Source: Castanea sativa (lineage: Eukaryota > Streptophyta > Magnoliopsida > Fagales > Fagaceae). From it: DNA of 64,000 nucleotides. The notes under the pieces were generated by a model. It saw only the letters and a program-made list of their open reading frames with translations. It was not told the DNA's origin and ran no database searches. The DNA lies in assembly GCF_040712315.1 (NCBI RefSeq), contig NC_134015.1, positions 48,887,964-48,951,963 of the forward strand, read 5' to 3'. Numbering within the stretch: position 1 is the stretch's first letter; each line of letters starts with the position of its first letter. The position numbers and the translations under genes were made by a program. Positions 1 through 8,877 of the stretch are shown here, one piece after another.

Positions 1-590
1 ATATTTTGGTCATTTTATGAGTTTCAGGGGTAATTTGGTAATTTTTAGGTTTCAGGGTATTTTGGTCATTTTTGGGTTTTGAGGGCATTTTGGTCATTTT
101 TAGGTTTCAGGGGTATTTTGGTCTTTTTTTTGGATTTCAAAGTTATTTTGGTCATTTTTTGGGTTTTGGGGAAATTTTGGTAATTTTTAGGTTTCGAGGT
201 ATTTTGGTCATTTTTTTAGGTTTTTGGGGTATTTTGGTCATTTTTTGGGTTTGGGAGGTATTTTGGTAATTTTTAGGTTTCAAGTGTATTTTAATCATTT
301 TTCGGGTTTTATGGGTATTTTGATCATTTTTTATGTTTTATGGGTATTTTGGTCATTTTTTAGGTTTCAAAGGTATTTTGGTCATTTTTTGGGTTTCGAG
401 GTTATTTTGGTAATTTTTAGATTTCAGTGGTATTTTGGTCATTTTTTGGGTTTCAGGGGTATTTTGGTTATTTTCTAGGTTTTAGGGGGTATTTTAGTCA
501 TTTTTTGGGATTTATGATATTTTGGTCATGTTTTAAGTTTAGGGGGTATTTTGGTCATTTTTAGTGGTTTTGGGTTATTTTAGAGTTGGG
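1..590. repeat. Minisatellite of roughly 30-bp T/G-rich units
   Basis: About twenty imperfect head-to-tail copies of a 27-32 bp unit with the core GGTATTTTGGTCATTTTT followed by GGGTTTCAG or GGTTTTGG. The array runs from the window edge, so its left end is unknown, and decays near 575-590. The open frames seen in it (GILVIF-type repeats) are by-products of the repeat and not genes. Confidence 0.9.
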
Positions 591-591
591 T

Positions 592-691
592 GATTTGTAG
601 AAATAATACTTGGATCATAATTGGGTACCCAATAAGCATTAATGTTAATTGGGTTAATACCCATTTAACCCAATTAATAATTAGGTGGGTT
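592..691. other. Left part of a hAT-like remnant split by a SINE
   Basis: AT-rich sequence with repeated GGGT/ACCC words (TTGGGTTAATACCCATTTAACCC). Together with 866-924, which ends in TTTTGCCACCCTAG, it resembles the hAT-type MITE at 21932-22510, whose right end is TTTTGCCACCCCTA. I could not locate a matching left terminal repeat, so this is a remnant by resemblance only. Confidence 0.4.
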
Positions 692-848
692 ACTCCACGC
701 ACCTTTGGTGCGGTGATCACTCCACAAGTATAAATGTTTTTAAGGTATTGGGGCAAGGGCCGGGGTTCAAGTCTCAGGAGGGAGTTTCACACACATATAC
801 ACTTAAATTAGGCTAGAGTAAAAATTTTATCTTGTATAAAAAAAATAA
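692..848 (+). mobile_element. tRNA-related SINE, family 1, copy 1
   Basis: A 157-bp insertion flanked by a perfect 17-bp target-site duplication (TAATAATTAGGTGGGTT at 675-691 and 849-865). An internal GGGTTCAAGTCTC near 765 matches a pol III box B, and GTGCGGTGATCACTCC upstream is a degenerate box A. The 3' end is TTTTATCTTGTAT followed by an A-rich tail. A second copy of the same family lies at 21514-21675 on the other strand. The duplication and tail establish L1-type retroposition; the tRNA origin is inferred from the boxes. Confidence 0.87.
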
Positions 849-865
849 TAATAATTAGGTGGGTT

Positions 866-1342
866 TGGGTATCATTTAAGTGGGTGGGCAAATGGGTTGG
901 GGTTGATTTTGCCACCCTAGTTAATAATAGTTGATAATAAATTTGTGTAACCAATGAGTTCATGTAATAATCAATAATGACTCGTCAATTTCGCAAATAT
1001 GAAGAAAAAAAAAAAAACTTTTTTAGGTAAAAAGTTTTAGCAAATCCTTTTTACTTTTTTTTTTTTAATAATGATTTTTTAGCTGTCGATTTTTCAACAG
1101 CCTCCGCATGCGACTCTTTATTCTAAAGTATATTACTACTTTTTTCTTTTTCTTTTTTTGGTCTTGTAATAGTCATGTATGACACACCCCTGTTTTTTTT
1201 TTTTTTTTTTTAATTCCATATCAACAGAACAATCGCATGCCCTATTGATTGTGCAAACCGACATATATATACAACCCTATTCGAACTCGATGATTCACTG
1301 TCTCACCTTGCAGCTTGGAGCTGCAACTTCGTCCCAAACGAC
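866..1342. other. AT-rich spacer with homopolymer runs; hAT-like right end at 866-924
   Basis: 866-924 is the right part of the split hAT-like remnant. The rest holds several A and T runs (about 1003, 1058, 1190) and no gene, RNA or regulatory structure that I can support. Confidence 0.5.
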
Positions 1343-1345
1343 TAA

Positions 1346-1621
1346 GAGTTTGTTTGGATAGAACTTATTGCTGAAAACTGAAAACTGAAAACTGAAAATA
1401 CTGTAGCAAAATAATTTTAAAATGTGTGAATAGTACCGCGGGACCCATTTTTAATGAAAAAGTGACTGAAAAGTGAAATTTGTGGGTCCATGAACAGTGC
1501 ATCCGTGCACTGTTCACGGAAGACAAGTCAACATCTGCGGCTGGAAAAAAAAAAAAAAAAAAGAGGCTTGAAACGCAAAACGCAAAACGCAGCCCCTTTT
1601 CAGTTGAATCCAAACACATTC
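1346..1621. mobile_element. PIF/Harbinger-type MITE (276 bp), family P1
   Basis: Flanked by the 3-bp duplication TAA (1343-1345 and 1622-1624). Terminal inverted repeats are GAGTTTGTTTGGATAGAAC and, from the other end, GAATGTGTTTGGATTCAAC. An internal short hairpin is built on GAACAGTGCATCCGTGCACTGTTC-like sequence, and A-rich and GAAAACT repeats occupy the interior. The 3-bp TAA/TTA duplication is diagnostic of PIF/Harbinger. The element at 37553-37707 shares its ends in reverse orientation. No transposase is encoded. Confidence 0.82.
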
Positions 1622-1795
1622 TAAGTCAAAAACTTCAAGACTAATCAAAGAAACCAATACAAAATCCAACATAGAGACAGACCATTTACAAACCGATTTG
1701 TCTTGACACTTGGTGGCAGAGTCACGAATTTCTTTTTGGGGGCATGTATAAATTTGTTTTCATGTGTATATGAAATCTAAAATAGTTATGCATAA

Positions 1796-2364
1796 CTAGT
1801 CTCATCACACACGCGCTTTGCGCGTGAGATGAGGTTTTGTTTTCTTTTTTTTAGTGGTAGTAGCAAAAAAAAAAAAAAAAATCTATGTTTTTTATTATAT
1901 ATATAATTTTTATTTTGAGAATCTAATTTATAAGTGGATAAATAAATTTAAAAATCAATAGGAAAATGACCCTATTTTTTAGGCAATGTTTTAGTGGAAG
2001 CTAAGGTTGTATTTTTACCGAATTGTCCTTTAGTTTTGTCTCTACTTAAGGGTATTTTGGAACAAAAAAAATCCGGATTGTCCTTTAGTTTTTTATTATT
2101 ATATATATTTAGATTTATTTTTGGATAAACGTGGGGTGCTTAACTTATTTTTCTATTTAAAAAAAAAAATAAACATATAGTTGCTTTGAAGAAGTGGGTT
2201 AGTGGAGGAGTGTTCCTATTTTGTAGACAATATTTTAGTGCAAGTTAGACATGTATTTTTACCAAACAATCCTTTAATTCTGTCTCTACTTAAACCTAAG
2301 GGTGTAGGGGTATTTTGGAACAAAAAAAATCCAGTCCAAACAAGGGCAGCCCCTTAAATAGTAA
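1796..2364 (-). mobile_element. Non-autonomous Helitron A
   Basis: Read on the minus strand it ends in CTAG at 1796, followed by a target T. Eleven bases before CTAG is a stem of ACGCGC and GCGCGT with an AAA loop. This is the Helitron 3' signature. The 5' part begins ACTATTTAAGGGGC near 2360, but its first bases were displaced by Helitron B. The interior (about 570 bp, AT-rich, with TTTTTACCGAATTGTCC motifs) is shared with copies B, C and D and, inverted, with the two plus-strand copies. It has no Rep/helicase coding capacity. Confidence 0.8.
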
Positions 2365-2668
2365 CTAGCCTCATCTCACGCGTTTCGCGCGTGAGATGAG
2401 GCTTTTTTTTTTTAGTGGTAGTAGCAAAAAAAAAATCTATGTTTTTTATTATATATATAATTTTTATTTTGAAAATATAATTTATAAGTGGATAAATAAA
2501 TTTGAAAATCAATAGGAAAGTGACCCTATTTTTTAGGTAATGTTTAGTAGAAGTTAGGGTTTTATTTTTACCGAATTTTCCTTTAGTTTTGTCTCTATTT
2601 AAACATAGGAATGTAAGGGTATTTTAGAACAAAAACAATCTGGATTGTCCTTTAGTTTTATATATATA
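2365..2668 (-). mobile_element. Helitron B, 3' half only
   Basis: Minus-strand 3' terminus CTAG at 2365, preceded by the hairpin ACGCG-CGAAA-CGCGT. Its 3' end abuts the 5' end of Helitron A, so it seems to have inserted there. The sequence follows copies A and C up to about 2668 and then stops where the plus-strand copy at 2669 begins. The 5' half is missing. Confidence 0.72.
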
Positions 2669-3070
2669 TCTATACTACTATTTAAGGGGCTTCTCCTGTT
2701 TGGATTCCACATTTTTTAGTTCAAAAATGCCCTATAGTCTTATTTTTAAGTAGAGACAAAACTAAAGGACAATCTGGTAAAAACTCATTTTTTAGTTCAA
2801 AGATGCCCTTACAGTCGTATGTTTAAGTAGAGACAAAATTAAAGGACAATCCGGTAAAAATCTAACTCCAACTCCCACTAAAAATTGCCTAAAAAATAAG
2901 ACCACTCTCCTATTAATTTTTAAATTGATTTATTCACTTATAAATTAGATTTTTAAAATAAAAATCATATATATATATAAAATAATTAAATATAGTTTTT
3001 TTTTTACAAAATATGACCACTAAAAAAGAAAAGTCTCATCGCATGCGCGAAGCGCGTGTGATGAGACTAG
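2669..3070 (+). mobile_element. Short complete Helitron (402 bp), plus strand
   Basis: Begins with TCTATACTACTATTTAAGG directly after an A and ends with a GCGCG-AA-GCGCG-type hairpin, eleven bases of spacer and CTAG, followed by T. This matches Helitron insertion between A and T with no target duplication. It shares both ends with the longer copies but lacks about 170-190 bp of their interior. Confidence 0.82.
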
Positions 3071-3490
3071 TATACTACTACTATTTAAGCGGCTACACCT
3101 GTTTGGATTCCACATTTTTTAGTTCAAAAATGCCCCTACAGTCCTATGTTTAAGTAAACACAAAACTGAAGGATAGTTCGGTAAAAATACATGTATAACT
3201 TGCACTAAAACATTGCCTACAAAATAAGAACACTTTTCCACTAACCCACTTCTTTAAAGTAACTATACGTTTATTGTTTTTTTTTTAAATAGAAAAATAA
3301 GTTAAACAACTCACGTTTATCCAAAAACAAATTTAAATATTAAAAAAAAAAACTAAACTAAATAAGGGAAAATTTTGGTAAAAATAACTTCCACTAAAAC
3401 ATTACCTGCAAAATAAAACCGCTCTCCAGTTGGTTTTCAAATTATTTTATCCACTTATAAATTAAATTCTAAAAAATGTATTATTAAAAA
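3071..3490 (+). mobile_element. 5' part of another Helitron, plus strand
   Basis: Starts TATACTACTACTATTTAAGCGGC immediately after the CTAG of the preceding copy; the usual first TC is not seen. It follows the family interior for about 400 bp (GTTTAAGTAAACACAAAACTG, ATTATTTTATCCACTTATAA) and then gives way to unrelated sequence at the CT-rich tract near 3500. No matching family 3' end is found downstream in the same orientation. Confidence 0.62.
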
Positions 3491-3505
3491 ATTAAAACAA
3501 ACACA

Positions 3506-3537
<32 letters not shown>

Positions 3538-5613
3538 GAGTCGCTCATGCTCTCCCTCAGTCTTCATTGATCCAAGTCTGCCTCCAAACCCAACAAAGTC
3601 GTTGGTAAGTTTTTTGTTTCTTCCACCAGCAATTTTTTTTTTCTTATTCTTTCATTGATTTCGGTTATTGGGTACTTTATTTTTGTTTTTATTTTCTCTT
3701 TGGATCATATCAATGTTTAACTGTTTTATTGATCTGACAAACATCACAATTTCTTTGTTTCTTATCAAGTTTTCCAAATTTTATTAAATAATTTTCTAAA
3801 AGGTATTCAAAAGTTCTGTCCTTTACTCATGGCAAGTGTTTTGGGGATTTCTCATCCCTTTTTCTTATTTTGTTTTTCTTTTGATAATTGGTATTGCATT
3901 GAAATATAATTGCATAATTTAGACATTAGACATGAGGCTAATCTGTGTTACATTTTTTTTTAGGTATCATAAATGCTTTTGTGTGTTTAAATAGAAGCAA
4001 CAACATGAGAGAAAAATTTACGTGGTAATCCTAATGTGTAGTGTAGATGAAATAGTCCTATAGATACAAAATTCGTGCCTGAACTTTATCAACTTTCTTT
4101 TCAAGAATGATGCACTCTTTCAATTGGCCTAGCAAATACTCACTATCTTTTTTTTGAATAATTGGTTTTCCTTGCTCCTTAATCTCATCTCCCGTTTGTT
4201 TTTCCTTAAATATATTTGTTTTGAATTTGAAAAAAAAAAAAAAAAAACCTACTAAAAAGTAGAGATAAAACTTGAGAATAACATGCTAAAAATAATTTCT
4301 AACTCTCATGTAAAACACAGCCTACAAAATAGGACAACAGTCACGTTAGTTTTAAATCTCGACTTCTTCAATTTATTTCTTCCTCAATTCCTCTCAATTC
4401 TATATTCTTTTTCTCTACACCATCATCATCATTTTCTCTAAATTCAAAATCCTAAAAAGAAAAAGAAACTTTACTTACAAAAATAAAAGTGCAATTCTAA
4501 TTGTTTCAGTTCAACATGTATGTCAATTTACATTGCTCTTTTCTATATTGTTTTTATAAAGAAATCAATGGTTTTCTAATTATTTGGACTCGGGATCTTC
4601 TTCATTTTCTTATTTCCTTATATCATCATTTAAAAAAAAATAAAAAAAATTACTATACGTTTGTGGGTTAAAGCTTATTCATGGTTTTTCTTTCCGTTGA
4701 TTACAATATTACATTGATTTTCTTTGATTACAATATTACAGTAAAACACAAACTTACAATTAGAACACAAACTGTGCAATTTGGATAAGTATCAAATTGT
4801 GCAATTTGTAAATAAATAAATAAATAAAAAAAGCCTTTGATTGGATCATTATAGGACTACATTATTGACTTTGTCATATGTACACTCTTAATGTAATAAT
4901 ATATTTTTTTTATTACTAATAATTGTTCCATTTTTCTCAATCCCATCTCTTCCATATGAAATTATCCCTAACAACTGTTGCCTTTTTACTACAATTTCTT
5001 TATCATTTTTTTTTTCAAGAGAATACATTTTTTTAATTAAATGATATTTTTGGTGATTAATAGTACTTGCTAATGTTGACGGCCTTTCTTATAATTTATT
5101 CTTTTAAGGATCAAATATAACTTCATAACTCCCATTTAAAAAAAAAAAAAAAACAATGTAAGAGTTGAGACTGTGAGAGCCTTTCTTATTTAATTTATTT
5201 ATTTTGGTTTTTAGGTATTTGAATTTTTTTAATTTATTTATTTTGGTATTTAGGTATTTGAATTTTTTTGTTATGGATGTGTACTTAGTGGATACATAAT
5301 AGTACTAAGTGGCTATCTTTTAGGATTAAAAAAAAAAAAAAAACTTGATAAATCTCATTTAAATAAAAAATTTTAAAAAATAATTTGATAACAAAACAAA
5401 ATAACGTGAGAGATTTTCCTATTTAATTTTTTTTTTTTTTGGTTTTTTAGGCATTGAAATTTTTGTTATGGATGTGTACTTAATTAGTGACTACATTATA
5501 GGAGTCATCACACCCCTAAGTTTTTTTGTGATTTGAAAATATAGTAATCTCAAATTATAATGAATCAAAACTATTAAAAGAGCATCTGAGAAGCGCGTGA
5601 TAATTACAGAATA
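3491..5613. other. Unassigned sequence inside the Helitron cluster
   Basis: About 2.1 kb of AT-rich DNA. It opens with a CT microsatellite (3505-3538), a mixed-composition stretch (3539-3603) and GTAAGTTTTTTG, an arrangement like a plant 5' leader exon ending at a splice donor. Around 4230-4345 a degenerate copy of the Helitron interior appears. Around 5490-5613 there is a worn relative of the palindromic element's arm ending in ACTAG. I see no open frame of note. Confidence 0.45.
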
Positions 5614-5908
5614 CTAGCCTCTGAGCACGCGTTCACGCGCGTGCTCAGAGGCTCTTCTATTTTTTGGGTAAAGGTTAATAATTTGAATTCAATATAATTT
5701 GGGATTACTACATTTTCTAATCATAAAATACCTAAGGGTGTAATGAATGTTATGCATTTGTAGATGAAATATTTTTTTCATCACACCCCTAAGTATTTTA
5801 TGATTAGAAAATGTAGTAATCCCAAATTATAATGGATTCAAATTATTAACCTTTACCCAAAAAATAGAAGAGCCTCTAAACACGCGCGTGAGCGCGTGCT
5901 TAAAGACT

Positions 5909-5910
<2 letters not shown>
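5614..5910. mobile_element. 297-bp near-perfect palindrome with a Helitron-like 3' end at each side
   Basis: Two arms of roughly 130 bp (from 5614 inward and from 5910 inward) are reverse complements with only a few mismatches, separated by about 30 bp of spacer. Each outer end consists of CTAG preceded by a GC-rich hairpin (GCACGCG / CGCGCGTGC) and AGAGGCTCTTC. The ends differ from those of Helitrons A-D, so this is a separate family. The transcript would fold into one long hairpin. Whether it is a fused pair of Helitron ends or a foldback transposon that mimics them cannot be settled here. Confidence 0.72.

Positions 5911-5949
<39 letters not shown>
5911..5949. repeat. (TG)n(TA)n microsatellite
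   Basis: A compound dinucleotide run directly after the palindromic element's right-hand CTAG. Confidence 0.95.
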
Positions 5950-5955
<6 letters not shown>

Positions 5956-6219
5956 TTAGATTTGTTTTTGGATAAACGTGGGGTGTTTAACTTATTTTTC
6001 TATTTAAAAAAAAAACAATAAACGTATAGTTACTTTGAAGAAGTGGGTTAGTGAAAAAGTGTTCCTATTTTGTAGGCAATATTTTAGTGCAAGTTAGACA
6101 TGTATTTTTACCAAATTATCCTTTAGTTTTGTCTCTACTTAAACTTAGGGGTGTAGGGGAATTTTGGAACAAAAAAAATCCGGTCCAAACAGGTGCAGCC
6201 GCTTAAATAGTAGTATAGA
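5950..6219 (-). mobile_element. Helitron D, 5' part only
   Basis: The minus-strand 5' end TCTATACTACTATTTAAGC is at 6219. The sequence follows the family interior down to about 5950, where the microsatellite and palindrome interrupt it. It lies directly upstream of the 3' CTAG of Helitron C, which inserted at its very first base, giving a tandem pair. Confidence 0.7.
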
Positions 6220-6812
6220 CTAGCCTCATCACACACGCTTCGCGCTTGAGATGAGGCTTTCTTTTTCTTTTTTTAGTGGTAGTAGCAAAAAAAAAATCTA
6301 TGTTTTTTATTATATATATAATTTTTTATTTTGATAATCTAATTTATAAGTGGATAAATAAATTTGAAAATCAATAGGAAAGTGACCCTATTTTTTAGGC
6401 AATGTTTTAGTGGAAGTTAGGATTATATTTTTACCGGATTGTCCTTTAGTTTTGTCTTTACTTAAACATAGGAAAGTAAGGGTATTTTAGAACAAAAAAA
6501 ATTTGGATTGTCCTTTAGTTTTTTTTTTATTATATATATTTAGATTTATTTTTAGATAAACGTGGGGTATTTAACTTATTTTTATATTTTTTTTTATAAA
6601 AAAAACAATAAACATATAGTTGCTTTGAAGAAGTGGGTTAGTGGAGGAGTTTTCCTATTTTGTAGGCAATATTTTAGTGCAAGTTAGACATGTATTTTTA
6701 CCAAACTATCCTTTTGTTTTGTCTCTACTTAAACCTAGGGGTGTAGGGGTATTTTGGAACAAAAAAAAAAATCCGATCCAAACAGGGGAAGCCCCTTAAA
6801 TAGTAGTATAGA
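6220..6812 (-). mobile_element. Complete non-autonomous Helitron C (593 bp)
   Basis: The minus-strand 5' end is TCTATACTACTATTTAAGG at 6812, and the 3' end is CTAG at 6220 after a hairpin built on GCGCGAAGCG. The target is A/T, without duplication. This is the best full-length reference copy of the family. It encodes nothing and must rely on a Rep-helicase supplied elsewhere. Confidence 0.83.
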
Positions 6813-7657
6813 TATAGATATAGATACTTCATAACTCAATATGTACTATAAACAACAACTAAATACATGTTAATATAGTAGTATATATGGTACATTTTAA
6901 TCAAACTAATCAAGTACATTTATAAATTATAATGTCATACGATATATAATATATTAATTATTATAATAACAAATAATATATTATAAATAATCAAAACAAA
7001 GCAACTGAAAAATAAAGTAACACAAGAGCACTTCATAGAGGTGAGGGGCCAGGGGCCTACGTAAGCTTCAAGTTTGTCTTTTACTCTTTCTTGTTTAATC
7101 TAGTTACACAAAGCTTTTACTTTTTATATTGTAAACACAAAAGGACAAAAGAAGAAGAAGACAAACGCCAATATAGACCGAAAGAGAGTCACTTATGAAA
7201 GCACTAAGAGCAATATGTTCTGCAATTGTGTGGGGGACTTGGTAGTGCGGCAAGTCAACAAAATTTCTGACCTTTCAATTTTTCTATTGTTATGGTACAA
7301 GTAAGTCCTAGATGTGTTGGGATGAAAATTAGAATTTTTTTTCCCTTTTATTTGTTGAGGTAATTGTTAAAATACCTATGCGTTTATTTTAAAGATGCTA
7401 AATATTTAATTATTGTAAGTTTTTGACACATATAATTATGAATTGTATTCTATTTAAATGAAAGTTATACATTTTTAGACTTTCTTAAATATATATATAT
7501 ATATATTATCAGGTATGAGAGGCCAAAATGATAAGATTCATTTAAAATTTTTCAAATTATTTAAGATAATTCCAAAAAAAAAAATTCTTTATATATATAT
7601 AATTTGTGAGTAAAAAACTCTAATGATAGGTGTAATTTTTTTTTTAATTCTAATTTG
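6813..7657. other. AT-rich spacer
   Basis: Contains a short GATATA run after the Helitron end, a TA microsatellite near 7490-7507 and unremarkable AT-rich DNA. I see no gene or terminal-repeat structure. Confidence 0.5.
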
Positions 7658-7662
7658 ATAGT

Positions 7663-8370
7663 TGTAAGTGCACAATTGCACCTGGACCCAAAGACAACTA
7701 CGGGCTCAGGCCCAATGAGCCTTAAACAATGAAATTTGTAGAGTGTAGGCTTGAAACCTAGGTTAGAAGTACTGAGAACTTGATAACAGGCTAAAAGTTA
7801 CAAACACTTGTAAATAATAAACGATAATTGCAAATAGACCTCCTCGGACGTGAGCCGAGGACTACTTCTGTATTATTTCTCTTTCTTTCTTTAAAGGTTA
7901 CAATTCTTAATTTCTTTCTTAGTTACAGAAACCCCCCCCCCCTCTTTGGCCTTCACCCCCCTTAAATACTTCATTCCCTGATACTTTTTGGACAGTGATT
8001 AGAAGTTTCAGCCCTACTGTTCAGGGGTCACTTCCCCATTAATGCGGCCAGGGAGGTAGGTGTAGAGTCTTTAATGTGGAGGTGGCAGCCTTTACTCTTG
8101 ATATTTTCTTTAACACTGGTGCATCTAGAAGGTTCAGGGCCTCCCCCTTTTAACTAACAGTCTTTCCAGAATTCTGCCTTGACCTTTGTAGTGAATCTCC
8201 GAGTCCTCTTGGAACGGTCCGAGGAGGAACTCACCCTCGACTGTATCTTCGGACCCTCGGCATATGGGCCGATTCATAGTACTAACAAACTCCTAACTTA
8301 TGAACAAATCAGCCCTCCTTGCTAGAGCCCAAAGGCCCACATGCCCACTTGGGTCCTTTTACTCCCCACA
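7663..8370 (-). repeat. 3' LTR of the Tat element (left copy)
   Basis: 708 bp, starting TGTAAGTGCACAATTGCACC and ending ACTCCCCACA on the plus strand, so TG...CA in both readings. It contains an 11-C run, a CTTTCTTT tract and a hairpin-forming TCCTCGG...CCGAGGA at about 7841-7861. Confidence 0.95.
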
Positions 8371-8385
8371 ATAGCCCCTCAAAAC
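8371..8385 (-). promoter_or_regulatory. Polypurine tract for plus-strand priming
   Basis: On the element's coding strand it reads GTTTTGAGGGGCTAT directly before the 3' LTR, the position and composition expected of a polypurine tract. Confidence 0.75.
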
Positions 8386-8831
8386 TCTATTTTTCAGCAT
8401 CCGAGGAGAAAAATAGGGTTTTGATCCAACGAGAATTTTCCCCACACGTTTTGTAAATAATTGCACGTGTGGAGACCATTTCGCGTTCCAGAGGGTGCCA
8501 CTTGGCGGTTTTATTTTAAAAAACGCGCGCATTTATTACCGTAAGTTACACCTTGTCTCCCACATTCAACGGTGAGATGAGCATCCAACGGTCCTTGTTA
8601 TTCCATGAAAATTTGGGCGGGACAAATACAATTTCGAGGCCGCTTCCCGCACGTCGTGACGCTTCGGGAACCTGCGCCTTCATTTATTTCTTCAGAGGCT
8701 AATCCCATCAAAACATCAGTAATCACCTTTTGTCTGCAGAAATCCGTGGAAATTCACACAACTTGAAATTTGTAAGTTCTTATTCCTTTTTTTCTTAACC
8801 CTTTCTCCTCGGACCCTGTCCTCGGCTCCCC

Positions 8832-8837
8832 TTATAA
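8832..8837 (+). promoter_or_regulatory. Possible TATA box of the antisense ORF
   Basis: TTATAA lies 41 bp before the ATG at 8878 in a locally CT-rich leader. Spacing would allow a very short 5' UTR. This is inferred from position only; no start-site evidence exists. Confidence 0.3.
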
Positions 8838-8877
8838 CCGCTCTCCCTCTTAGAACTTAGCCTTTCGTTCCTTTCTG

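Noticed and set aside
72..478. Two overlapping open frames with repeated GILVIF / YFGHF peptides
   Set aside because: They are translations of the minisatellite and carry no protein signal.
8371..8374. ATAG shared after both LTR copies, which might extend the LTR
   Set aside because: Ending at CACA gives TG...CA ends and matching ATAGT target duplications on both sides; extension loses the duplication.
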